Shown piece by piece: positions 29,482-37,687 of a DNA stretch of 64,000 bases. Source of the DNA: Saccharopolyspora oryzae. Lineage in GTDB: Bacteria; Actinomycetota; Actinomycetes; Mycobacteriales; Pseudonocardiaceae. Location of the stretch: the NCBI RefSeq assembly GCF_027853915.1, contig NZ_JAQGLA010000025.1, positions 1 through 64,000 on the forward strand. Direction: 5' to 3'. How positions within the stretch are numbered: the stretch's first letter is position 1; the number at the start of each line of letters is the position of its first letter. The position numbers and the translations under genes are program-made. The notes beneath the pieces were generated by a model that did no database searches, was not told the origin of the DNA, and saw only the letters and a program-made list of their open reading frames with translations.

Positions 29482-30801
29482 ATGCGATTACGCCCCAGAC
29501 CTCGCAGCACCGCCCCACCAGATGCAGTCGACACCGCCCCACCGCTGCGCCAACTCCTGCCGCTCGGGCTGCAGCACGTGCTGGTCGCCTACTCCGGCAT
29601 GGCCACCGTGCCGCTGCTGATCGGCCTCGGCATCGGACTGCCCACCGAGCAGATCGCCGTGCTGGTGTCCGCGAACGTCCTCGTCAGCGGCATCGCCACG
29701 CTGCTCCAAGCGCTCGGCGTGCTCAACATCGGGGCCCGGCTGCCGATCGTGATGGGCTCGACGTTCACCGGCATCACCCCCGCCATCCTGGTCGGCAAGG
29801 ACGGCGGGCTGCCCGCGGTGTTCGGCGCCACCATCGTCGCCGGGCTGCTCACCTGGCTCGTCGCCCCGTGGTTCAGCCGGCTGATGCGGTTCTTCCCGCC
29901 CATCGTCACCGGCACCATCATCGCCATCATCGGCTTCTCGCTGCTGCCCTCGACTTCGAAGCTCATCGCCGGAACCGACCCCGCCGCAGCCGACTTCGCC
30001 TCCCCCACCCGACTGCTCATGGCGCTGGGCACAATCCTGCTGGTGGTGCTGCTGGAAGCCTTCGCCCCGGCCGCCATCGCGCGCTTCGCGATCCTGACCG
30101 CGCTCGTCCTGGGCACGCTCGTGGCGCTGCCCCTCGGACTGGCCGACTTCTCCGCGGTGGGCGAGGCATCCTGGTTCGGCGCGGTGCACCCGTTCGCGTT
30201 CGGGCTCCCCGAGTTCACCATCGCCGCGATCCTGCCGATGATCATCATCCAGCTGGTGAACATGGTGGAATCCACCGGCGACACCCTGGCGATCGGGCAG
30301 ATCGCGGGCCGCGACGTCGGCCGCGAGGAACTCGCCCGCGCGCTGCGGGCCGACGGGGTCGGCACCGCGGTCGCCGGGGTGTTCAACTCGTTCACCATCG
30401 TCACCTTCGGCGAGAACGTCGGTCTGGTGAGCATGACCCGGGTCCTCAGCCGGTTCGTGGTCGCCACCGCGGGGGCGCTGCTGGTCGTGATCGGCCTGCT
30501 GCCCAAGCTCGCCGCGGTCGTCGCCTCACTGCCCGGACCGGTGCTGGGCGGAGTCGGGGTGGTCATGTTCGGCACCGTCGGCGCGGTCGGCGTGAAGATC
30601 ATGGCCCAGGCGGACCTCGGGAATCCGCGCAACATCCTGATCGTGGCCATCTCCTTCGGTTTCGGCCTGCTTCCGGTGGGCGCGCCCGAGTTCTACGCGA
30701 ACCTGCCCGGTGTCCTGCAACCGGTGCTCTCCTCCGGTATCGCGGCCGGCGGCATCGCCGCCTTCCTGCTGAACCTGGTGCTCAACCGGCGAACTTCCTG
30801 A
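29482..30801 (+). CDS. NCS2-family nucleobase-type permease, first copy
   Basis: A 439-residue membrane protein with about 12-14 helices, expected to import a purine, pyrimidine or related ring by proton symport. It starts with LLPLGLQHVLVAYSGMATVP, a family hallmark, and contains the substrate-motif stretch FGENVGLVSMTRVLSRFVVA, where most members have NxGxxxxTGxxSR, and a preceding MVESTGDTLAIGQ with the conserved glutamate. GAGGAGGAG precedes the ATG. It lies 16 bases after the deaminase gene. A second NCS2 gene follows directly; their difference in sequence suggests two substrates or a hetero-pair. Confidence 0.9.
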   Translation: MRLRPRPRSTAPPDAVDTAPPLRQLLPLGLQHVLVAYSGMATVPLLIGLGIGLPTEQIAVLVSANVLVSGIATLLQALGVLNIGARLPIVMGSTFTGITPAILVGKDGGLPAVFGATIVAGLLTWLVAPWFSRLMRFFPPIVTGTIIAIIGFSLLPSTSKLIAGTDPAAADFASPTRLLMALGTILLVVLLEAFAPAAIARFAILTALVLGTLVALPLGLADFSAVGEASWFGAVHPFAFGLPEFTIAAILPMIIIQLVNMVESTGDTLAIGQIAGRDVGREELARALRADGVGTAVAGVFNSFTIVTFGENVGLVSMTRVLSRFVVATAGALLVVIGLLPKLAAVVASLPGPVLGGVGVVMFGTVGAVGVKIMAQADLGNPRNILIVAISFGFGLLPVGAPEFYANLPGVLQPVLSSGIAAGGIAAFLLNLVLNRRTS

Positions 30802-30813
30802 GAGGTGGACGAG

Positions 30814-32133
30814 ATGGTGCGCGAGATCCCGTCCACATCGGACTCAGGAGTGGACGACCGGCCGCCGTGGGGCCACCTGGTCCTGCTGGGCCTGCAGCAC
30901 GTGCTGGTGATGTACGCGGGCGCCGTGGTGGTGCCGATGGTGGTCGGTTCCGCCCTCGGACTCGGCCAGGACGAGATCGCCACCCTGGTCTGCATCGACC
31001 TCGTGCTGGCCGGCATCGGCACGATCCTCCAGTCGCTGGGCCTGTGGAAGTTCGGCATCCGGATGCCGCTGGTGGTCGGCGCGGCGTCGAACGGGATCGT
31101 GCCGATGATCCTCATCGGGCAGTCCAAGGGTCTGCCCACCGTGTACGGCTCGCTGCTGGTCGGCGGCGTGCTGTGGGTCCTGCTGGCACCGTTCTTCGGC
31201 AGCTTGATGCGCTTGTTCCCCGCCGTGGTGACCGGGACCGTGATCACGCTGATCGGCCTCACCCTGATCCCGGTGGGCCTCCGGCTGATCACCGGGAAGG
31301 ACCCGGGCGCCCCCGACTACGCCGCACCGGGCAACCTGCTGATCGCCGGGTTCACCGTGCTGCTGGTCGTGGTGTTCTCCCGGTTCCTGCGCGGACTGCT
31401 GGGGCAGCTCTCGCTGCTGCTCGCGCTGGTCGTGGGCGCGATCGTCGGCTGGATCGCCGGGATGGGCGCGCTGACCCGCGTCGGCTCGGGGCCGGTGCTG
31501 GGCGTGCCCGAACCGTTCCACTACGGGATGGTGCAGTTCGACCTCCCGTCGATCTTGCTGTTCCTCATCGTCGTACTGGTGCTGACCGTGGAGGCCTCCG
31601 GCCAGGGGCTGGCCGTCGGGCAGGTGGTGGGCCGGAAGGTCGGGCCCGCCGAGATCAGCCGGCTGCTGCGGGTGGACGGGTTGCTGACCGCGCTCAGCGG
31701 GATCTTCAACGGCTTCGCCTACACCACGTTCGGGCAGAACATCGGGCTGATCGCGCTGACCAAGGTCCGCAGCCGCTACCCGGTCGCGGTCGGCGGTGTG
31801 ATCCTCGTGCTGCTGGGCGTGGTGCAGCCGATCGGCCGACTGGTGGCAGCGATCCCGCAACCGGTGATCGGCGCGGTCGCGGTGGTCACCTTCGCCGCGC
31901 TGACCGTCTCCGGCATCGAGCTCCTGTCCGAAGTGGACTTCAGCCGGTCCGGGAACCTCGTGGTCGTGATGATCGCGCTCGGCGTCGGCCTGGCGCCCAC
32001 CGGTGCACCGGACCTCTACCACCAGTTGCCGTTCGTCGCGCAGGTCTTCCTGGACAGCGGGGTCGCCACCGGCACCGTGCTGGCGGTGGTCCTCAACGCC
32101 CTGTTCCACCTGCGGAGGGAACGAGATGGTTGA
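30814..32133 (+). CDS. NCS2-family nucleobase-type permease, second copy
   Basis: A 439-residue polytopic permease related to, but clearly diverged from, its upstream neighbour. It opens with LVLLGLQHVLVMYAGAVVVP. The substrate region reads FGQNIGLIALTKVRSRYPVA, so the NxG...SR layout is kept better than in the first copy. The ATG at 30814 has AGAGG eight bases upstream; a GTG at 30805 overlaps that site and is less likely. It overlaps the UbiX-like gene by eight bases. The conserved Glu of the transport site here lies in VLTVEASGQGLAVGQ. Its presence in the same operon as UbiX/UbiD ties uptake to decarboxylation. Confidence 0.9.
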   Translation: MVREIPSTSDSGVDDRPPWGHLVLLGLQHVLVMYAGAVVVPMVVGSALGLGQDEIATLVCIDLVLAGIGTILQSLGLWKFGIRMPLVVGAASNGIVPMILIGQSKGLPTVYGSLLVGGVLWVLLAPFFGSLMRLFPAVVTGTVITLIGLTLIPVGLRLITGKDPGAPDYAAPGNLLIAGFTVLLVVVFSRFLRGLLGQLSLLLALVVGAIVGWIAGMGALTRVGSGPVLGVPEPFHYGMVQFDLPSILLFLIVVLVLTVEASGQGLAVGQVVGRKVGPAEISRLLRVDGLLTALSGIFNGFAYTTFGQNIGLIALTKVRSRYPVAVGGVILVLLGVVQPIGRLVAAIPQPVIGAVAVVTFAALTVSGIELLSEVDFSRSGNLVVVMIALGVGLAPTGAPDLYHQLPFVAQVFLDSGVATGTVLAVVLNALFHLRRERDG

Positions 32134-32716
32134 TCGACTCGTGGTGGGCGTGACCGGAGCCAGCGCACCGCACCTCGCCATCCACCTCCTGACCAGCCTG
32201 CAGCAGATCGACGGGGTCGAGACGCACCTCGTGATGTCCCGCGCCGCGCACCGCACCATCGAGCTGGAGACCGGGCTCCGGCCGGCCGACGTGGCCGCGC
32301 TCGCCGATGTCTGCCACCGGCGCGGCGACATCGCCGGAAGCATCGCCTCGGGCTCGTTCCGCACCGCGGGGATGGTCGTGGTGCCGTGCTCGATGAAGAC
32401 GCTCGCCGGGATCGCGCACGGCTACAGCGACGACCTGCTGACCCGCGCCGCCGACGTCTGCCTGAAAGAACGTCGACGGCTGGTGCTGGTCACCCGCGAA
32501 ACACCGCTGAGCCTGGTGCACCTGCGCAACATGACAGCGGTCACCGAGGCCGGGGCGGTGGTGCTGCCCCCGGTGCCTGCCTTCTACCACCGGCCCGAGT
32601 CGGTCGACGACCTGCTGGCGCACCTCACCGGCAAGGTCTTGGACCAGTTCGGCATCGAACACGACCTCTTCCTGCGCTGGCAAGGCGCCCGTCGAGAACT
32701 AGGAGCAGCCCGGTGA
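32126..32716 (+). CDS. UbiX-like flavin prenyltransferase
   Basis: A 196-residue flavoprotein expected to attach a dimethylallyl unit to FMN and so make the prenyl-FMN cofactor of UbiD enzymes. It starts with RLVVGVTGASAPHLAIHLL (the family GxTGAS FMN loop). It has the MVVVPCSMKTLAGIAHGYSD block, with the Ser/Lys contacts, and the RRRLVLVTRETPLSLVHLRN block that binds the phosphate donor. GGAGG precedes the ATG. It overlaps the permease gene by eight bases and the UbiD gene by four, so its product is made together with the client enzyme. Confidence 0.93.
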   Translation: MVDRLVVGVTGASAPHLAIHLLTSLQQIDGVETHLVMSRAAHRTIELETGLRPADVAALADVCHRRGDIAGSIASGSFRTAGMVVVPCSMKTLAGIAHGYSDDLLTRAADVCLKERRRLVLVTRETPLSLVHLRNMTAVTEAGAVVLPPVPAFYHRPESVDDLLAHLTGKVLDQFGIEHDLFLRWQGARRELGAAR

Positions 32717-34080
32717 ACCTTTCCCCGCGCCAGGACGCGCACACTTTCTTCACCGAGTACCGGCGCGCGCATCCTGACGACGTCCTGGTGGTGGACGAGC
32801 CGGTGTCCGCCGAGGGCGTGACCGGGCTGATCTACGAGCTGATCGCACGCGGCCGGGACGAGATGCTGGTGTGCAACGCGGTCGAGGGCGTTTCCTCACC
32901 GGTGGTGACCAATGTCTTCGCCGCCCGGCATCGAATAGCCCGGTTCCTCGACGCCGAGCCCGGACGGCTGCACGAGGCGTACCAGTCCCGGGCTTCGCGG
33001 ATGCTCGCACCGCGCATCGTCGACTCCGCGCCGTTGGTGGCGGACGAGGTGGTGGACCTGGCGACCGTCCCGATGTTCCAGCACTTCGCGTCCGACCGGG
33101 CGCCCTACATCACGAGCGGCATCGTGGTCGCCGAGGATCCGGACACCGGGGTGGGGAACCTGAGTTACCACCGCGCCATGGTGCACTCCCCCACCGAGCT
33201 GGCGACGAGCCTGCATTCGCGCGGTGACCTGTGGCGGCTGTTGGCGAAGTACGCCGAGCGCGGGGAGCCGATGCCGGTCGCGATGGTCATCGGCGGACAC
33301 CCGCTGTTCATGCTCGCGGCCTCCGCCCGCGTCCCCGCGGATGTGGACGAGCGCGCCGTGGCCGGCGGCCTGTTCGGTGAACCGCTGGACCTGGTGCGCA
33401 CTCCCCGACACGGCATCGGCGTGCCGGCGTGGGCGGAGTTCGTGCTGGAGGGCACCATCGACCCGCAGCAGAACGCCGAGGAGGGACCGTTCGGCGAGTT
33501 CTCCGGGTACTCGTCGCACCGCTCCACGAACAACGTGCTGCGGGTCGAAACGGTCCTGCGCCGCGATGACGCGCTGCTGGTGGATGTTGCGGGCGGGAAC
33601 ACCGCGGACCACCTGAACCTCGCACGGGTACCGCGGGAATCGGAGTTGGCGGAGAAGCTCAAGGACCGCTTCCCCGATGTGACCGCAGTGCACTACCCGA
33701 CGTCGGGCACCCATTTCCACTGCTACGTAGCCATGCGCGAATCTCGACCGGGCCAGGCCCGCCAGGTGCTGCTCGGCCTGCTCGGCTGGGACCCGTACGT
33801 GAAGACGGCCGTGGCCGTGGACACCGACGTGGACATCACGTCCGACGCCGAAGTGCTGTGGGCGCTGGCCACGCACTTCCAACCGCACCGCGATCTGTTC
33901 GTGGTGGATGGACTTCCGGGATCGCCGCTGGACCCTTCGTCGGATCCGGGCGGAACCACATCCCGGATGGGGCTCGACGCGACGCGCAGCCCCGACTTCG
34001 CCGGTGACCGGATCGTGGTCTCGGCAACCGCACGCACCGACGCCCGCCGACTGCTGGGCAGCGATGGAGGACGACGATGA
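32713..34080 (+). CDS. UbiD-like prenyl-FMN-dependent decarboxylase
   Basis: A 455-residue reversible decarboxylase acting on aromatic, heteroaromatic or alpha,beta-unsaturated acids. Key blocks are GNLSYHRAMVHS (metal/prFMN Asn region), AMVIGGHPLFMLAA, EFVLEGTIDPQQNAEEGPFG and EFSGYSSHRS, where EEGPFGEF has the catalytic/metal glutamates, and a C-terminal VDTDVDITSDAEVLWALATH stretch with conserved Asp/His residues. The GTG at 32713 overlaps the UbiX stop (GTGA) and has AGGAG seven bases upstream. The short spacing to UbiX and the NCS2 permeases suggests a catabolic decarboxylase, not ubiquinone synthesis, which actinomycetes lack. The substrate is unknown. Confidence 0.92.
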   Translation: MNLSPRQDAHTFFTEYRRAHPDDVLVVDEPVSAEGVTGLIYELIARGRDEMLVCNAVEGVSSPVVTNVFAARHRIARFLDAEPGRLHEAYQSRASRMLAPRIVDSAPLVADEVVDLATVPMFQHFASDRAPYITSGIVVAEDPDTGVGNLSYHRAMVHSPTELATSLHSRGDLWRLLAKYAERGEPMPVAMVIGGHPLFMLAASARVPADVDERAVAGGLFGEPLDLVRTPRHGIGVPAWAEFVLEGTIDPQQNAEEGPFGEFSGYSSHRSTNNVLRVETVLRRDDALLVDVAGGNTADHLNLARVPRESELAEKLKDRFPDVTAVHYPTSGTHFHCYVAMRESRPGQARQVLLGLLGWDPYVKTAVAVDTDVDITSDAEVLWALATHFQPHRDLFVVDGLPGSPLDPSSDPGGTTSRMGLDATRSPDFAGDRIVVSATARTDARRLLGSDGGRR

Positions 34081-35051
34081 GCAAGATTCCCGTGACCGTG
34101 CTGACCGGTTTCCTCGGCGCTGGAAAGACAACGCTGGTCAACCACATCCTCACCGCCGAACACGGGCACCGCATCGCGGTCATCGAGAACGAGTTCGGCG
34201 AGATTCCGATCGACGACGCGCTGGTCCTGCGCTCCGACGAGGAGTTCTTCGAGATGTCCAACGGCTGCTGCATCTGCTGCACGGCCCGCACGGACCTGAT
34301 CGACATCCTGCGCAAGCTGATCGAGCGCAAGGAGAAGATCGACCGGGTGCTGATCGAAACGACCGGCCTCGCCGACCCCAACCCCGTCGCGCAGACCTTC
34401 TACGCGGACGAGGAGATCAGCGAGCACTTCGCCCTGGACGCGATCGTGACCCTGGTCGACTCCAAGCACATCGGCCAGCACCTGGACGGGGCCGGAGTGG
34501 GCCACCAAGCCGTGGACCAGATCGCCTTCGCTGACCGCCTGGTGCTCAACAAGATCGACCTGGTGACCGAATCCGAACTCGACGCCCTACGAGTACGCCT
34601 ACGCGGGATCAACGCCACTGCCGAGATCTTCACCTCCAACTACTCGAAGGTCGATCTCACCGACATCCTCGGCGTCGGCGCCTTCAACCGGATCGTGCAT
34701 CCTGCTTGGCTGGACGAGCAGGAGCACTTCCACGATCCTGCTGTGAGTTCCGTCGGGATCGAGCTGGACAGCGCTGTCGACGGGGATCTCGACGAGGACG
34801 CTCTTCGGGAGTGGCTTGGTCGGCTCACCGCTGCGCACGGTGACGACCTCTACCGACTCAAGGGCGTTCTCGCTGTTCGGGCGGATGCTCGGCGGTTCGT
34901 CCTGCAGGGGATTCACCGGTTGTTCGAGCTTCGTCCTGCTGAGCCTTGGGGGCGGGACTCTCGTCGTAGCAAGGTCGTTTTCATCGGGCGGGGTCTTGAT
35001 CGGGCTTTGCTCGTTGATGGGTTGCGGACCTGTGCTGCTCGTTCTTCTTGA
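34077..35051 (+). CDS. CobW/COG0523-type metal-chaperone GTPase
   Basis: A 324-residue G3E GTPase. Walker A is TVLTGFLGAGKTTLVNH, the metal-binding CxCC motif is SNGCCICCTARTDL, G3 is LIETTGLADPNPV and the guanine-binding loop is LVLNKIDLV. A CobW_C domain follows (from about residue 220). Such proteins deliver zinc, cobalt, iron or manganese to a partner metalloenzyme. It overlaps the UbiD gene by four bases (ATGA). Likely clients are the deaminase or the metal-dependent decarboxylase of this block. Codons in the last third become rich in T at the third position, unlike the rest of the operon. Confidence 0.9.
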   Translation: MSKIPVTVLTGFLGAGKTTLVNHILTAEHGHRIAVIENEFGEIPIDDALVLRSDEEFFEMSNGCCICCTARTDLIDILRKLIERKEKIDRVLIETTGLADPNPVAQTFYADEEISEHFALDAIVTLVDSKHIGQHLDGAGVGHQAVDQIAFADRLVLNKIDLVTESELDALRVRLRGINATAEIFTSNYSKVDLTDILGVGAFNRIVHPAWLDEQEHFHDPAVSSVGIELDSAVDGDLDEDALREWLGRLTAAHGDDLYRLKGVLAVRADARRFVLQGIHRLFELRPAEPWGRDSRRSKVVFIGRGLDRALLVDGLRTCAARSS

Positions 35052-35103
35052 GTCTGTTGCCCTCTTCTGCGGCTGGTTCTTGTTTTCGCTGTTGAGTTTT
35101 CAA

Positions 35104-35278
35104 GGTGCTTTCTACCTGTGTCTGTTCAGTTGTTGGTGGGGGTCATCCCCGTGGTTGGTGGATTGTGGGGGCTGTGCTCCGGATGTCAAGCCCGGCCTTT
35201 GGCCGCCCCTGCGGGGTTTCAGGCTTGACATCCGGACCCCAGCCCCGTTTTGGCTTTATGTCACGGGGATGACCCGGT
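35104..35278 (+). repeat. Left terminal inverted repeat
   Basis: 175 bp, 97% identical to the reverse complement of 37481-37655. Inside it, GGGTCATCCCCGTG (35140-35153) pairs with CACGGGGATGACCC (35262-35275), and TCCGGATGTCAAGCC (35178-35192) pairs with its complement at 35222-35236. The repeat is therefore itself a nested hairpin. Weaker similarity continues to about 35292. Confidence 0.9.
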
Positions 35279-35292
35279 ATGGAACGGACCCC

Positions 35293-35648
35293 GGATCTCG
35301 ACACCATCGGGCCGGACTCGAGGCGGCTGGAACTGATGGACGGTGGGTTGAGGGTTGGTGGGTATCACCGGCGGGTCTCCTTTCACAGCGGGCCATGCAG
35401 CGGGCTTGCGGGATGTAGTGGGTTCTGGCCGTGGGATCAGGGGCGGGTCGAGGTCGCCTGCGGCGTGTTCGAGCGGGTCATCGGTTACGTTCTTGCCGAC
35501 TTTGTGTCGGCCGGATTCCGTTTGGCGTGTCGCGGATTTTTCGTCGTTCGTGTCTAGCGGGTGTCGGTTTCGGCTGGGACGAATGCCCGAGATGCTGGGT
35601 TTCAGGCTGAGGGCAGGGCAGGGTGCCCCACCGGCCGTGCGCCGGTGG
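35293..35648. other. Spacer inside the element, no gene supported
   Basis: Sequence between the left repeat and the endonuclease stop. Short open frames here have no ribosome sites or recognisable motifs. The stretch is G/T rich on the plus strand. Confidence 0.45.
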
Positions 35649-37076
35649 TCATCGGGTGTCCTCGAGTGGTGTTCGTGGTGTGGGGATGAGTTGTTCGAGG
35701 GCATGCTTGTGTAGGACGGGGGCGGCTTTCCCGCCTGGTTGGGGTGTTTGATCCGGATCCACACTGGACGGTGGCGTGAACACCGGGCGCCCCCGGTCCA
35801 GGGTGATGTTCCAGTGTTGGGTGTGGATGGTTCGGTGATGGTGGGCACACAGCATCACCATGTTGTCCACCCGTGTCGGGCCACCATCGATCCAGTGCCG
35901 GACGTGATGCGCCTGCGGCGTGCCCGGCGGGTGATCACACCCCGGGAACGCGCACGTCCCGTCGCGGGCCAGCAGTGCCGCACGCAGGTGAGGCGGGGCC
36001 GTGCGCTGAGACATCCCCACGTCCAGGGGGAGACTGTCGCCGCCGAGCACCATCGGCAGGACGTCGCTGTCGCAGGCGATCCGGCGGATCGTCTGCGGGC
36101 TCAGCACCTGGCCGGTGGCCTCCAGCGTTCCCGCCCCGCCCAACGCCGTGATCTCGTTGTTCTGGAGGGTGGCGGCGAGGTCCTCATAGTTGATGGTGAC
36201 CGTCAGGTGGGGGCGCTGGCCGCCGGTGCGGGGCATGCCATCGGACTCCAGAGCAAGGTCGAGCAGGGCCGTGAAACCGTCGGCGTTGCGCTGCCCCACC
36301 GTGCGCGGATCCTTCACCCCGTCCTCCTCCGGACGCGGGGCGGCCAACGGCTGCAACGCCGCGACGAACTTCGCGCCCGCCTCGCGGTCCAGACGAGCCT
36401 TGATCACCAGCATCCCGTCCCGGGCGGTCGCATAGTGCAACTCCCGCGCCTCGAACTGGGCCTCCTCATCACGCACCACACCCTCGCGGTCGAGGGCGTA
36501 ACGGATGCGGTCGGCGAGCTTGGCCAGATCACGCGGACACAACCGACACGCATGCTCCACCAACAGCCGCTCCACCTCACCCGCACGGCCACGAGCACGC
36601 TCAGGCAACCGGGACAGGCAACGGCAAATGACATTGGCGTGATCCACACCGATCACACCCTCGGCGAGCGCTTCCGACACGACAGGCAGCTCCACCCTGC
36701 CAGCAGAACCAGACTCGTCGGAGTCGACAGTGTTGGTGGCATCGGCGGTGGTGGCGGTAGCCAGACGGACCCGGACGGTGGCGTCAGGGCCATCGATGTT
36801 GAGCAGGCTCTTCAACCACACCTGCGTCGAACGCGCACCCCGCGCCGCATACACGCGACGACGGTCAGCCTCGGCGATCAGCCGCAACTGCTCCATCCGC
36901 GCCCGACGGATCCAGGCCTCCATCTCACCAATCCGCGCAGTCAACTCCTCATCAGTCAACGACGACACCACCGACACCAGCCCAGACCCGACCCCGCCCA
37001 GCTCGGGCGTGGTCGAGGACGCGACCACACCCGCAGCAGCGGGCGGCGCATCAACAGCGGTCATCAGCGGTGTCAT
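35649..37076 (-). CDS. DUF222 / 13E12-repeat protein with C-terminal HNH endonuclease
   Basis: A 475-residue protein. Residues about 40-330 form the helical DUF222 domain, including GARSTQVWLKSLLNI, a VICRCLSRLPERARGRAGEV stretch and LTVTINYEDLAATLQ. The HNH nuclease follows near residue 375: CAFPGCDHPPGTPQAHHVRH, then DNMVMLCAHHHRTIH, with paired Cys and the His-rich metal site. Such proteins occur in many copies in actinomycete genomes and are tied to repeat elements. Two ATGs (37076 and 37064) are possible; AGAGG lies just upstream of the first. It is the only gene between the long inverted repeats, so it may drive movement or gene conversion of the element. Confidence 0.9.
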   Translation of the reverse strand: MTPLMTAVDAPPAAAGVVASSTTPELGGVGSGLVSVVSSLTDEELTARIGEMEAWIRRARMEQLRLIAEADRRRVYAARGARSTQVWLKSLLNIDGPDATVRVRLATATTADATNTVDSDESGSAGRVELPVVSEALAEGVIGVDHANVICRCLSRLPERARGRAGEVERLLVEHACRLCPRDLAKLADRIRYALDREGVVRDEEAQFEARELHYATARDGMLVIKARLDREAGAKFVAALQPLAAPRPEEDGVKDPRTVGQRNADGFTALLDLALESDGMPRTGGQRPHLTVTINYEDLAATLQNNEITALGGAGTLEATGQVLSPQTIRRIACDSDVLPMVLGGDSLPLDVGMSQRTAPPHLRAALLARDGTCAFPGCDHPPGTPQAHHVRHWIDGGPTRVDNMVMLCAHHHRTIHTQHWNITLDRGRPVFTPPSSVDPDQTPQPGGKAAPVLHKHALEQLIPTPRTPLEDTR

Positions 37077-37480
37077 GCCTCTATTCTCTCAACCATCGAA
37101 CAGAATTTCGAGCACATAACCGTCGCCCAATAAGGTGATCAACGCCAGCAGAACAACGCGAAAACCCTTCCACACCAAGGAAACACGAACCCTTAGCGAC
37201 ATTCTCTTCGCGTTTCACGGCAGCCCATCCAGCCTATGTGGACAGTCACCCGGTGGTCCACCACCACACACTTCGGAACAGCACCGGGCCGACACGCCGT
37301 CAGGCGACACTCACCCACCACCAATCCCACAGCACCACACCCCGCCAAACAGCAACCCCGCCCCCCGGAGAACCCCCGCACCCAACCGGTCGGCAGCACT
37401 CAACACCCCCCAACCGGACCCCCATCAGCCCCCACCACCCCGCGACCGGCCCGATACAACCGAACCGGAGTCCATCCCAC
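37077..37480. other. Spacer upstream of the endonuclease gene
   Basis: About 400 bases, strongly C/A rich on the plus strand, with poly-proline-like shadow frames and no supported gene. It must hold the endonuclease promoter. A small palindromic patch, CACCCGGTGGTCCACCACC, is near 37245. Confidence 0.45.
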
Positions 37481-37655
37481 ACCGGGTCATCCCCGTGACA
37501 CAAAGCCGAAACGGGGCTGGGGTCCGGATGTCAAGCCTGAAACCCCGCAGGGGCGGCCAAAGGCCGGGCTTGACATCCGGAGCACAGCCCCCACAATCCA
37601 CCAACCACGGGGATGACCCCCACCAACAACCCAACAAACACAGGTAGAAAGCACC
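37481..37655 (-). repeat. Right terminal inverted repeat
   Basis: Reverse-complement copy of 35104-35278 with five mismatches, clustered near the outer and inner ends. The central 130 or so bases, with both nested hairpins, are identical to the left copy. Confidence 0.9.
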
Positions 37656-37687
37656 CTGCAACCGCCACCAAAACCCCGCAGCAGGAG

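Larger units (their letters stand above)
35104..37655. mobile_element. DUF222-HNH (13E12-like) element with 175-bp terminal inverted repeats
   Basis: A 2552-bp unit bounded by inverted repeats of 175 bp (35104-35278 and 37481-37655) that differ at five positions, with a single gene for a DUF222/HNH endonuclease inside. Both outer ends read GGTGCTTTCTACCTGTGT. The layout recalls the REP13E12 family of mycobacteria, but long matched ends like these are not something I can assign to a named element. No target duplication is evident at the borders. The sharp change in codon and strand composition at the left border supports insertion. Confidence 0.7.

Noticed and set aside
30844-32364. A 506-codon minus-strand frame opposite the second NCS2 gene
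   Set aside because: The translation is Gln/His/Asp-rich shadow sequence; the plus strand encodes a well-formed permease.
35279-35714. Small plus-strand open frames inside the HNH element
   Set aside because: No ribosome sites, odd Arg/Gly/Phe-rich translations and overlap with the endonuclease gene end.
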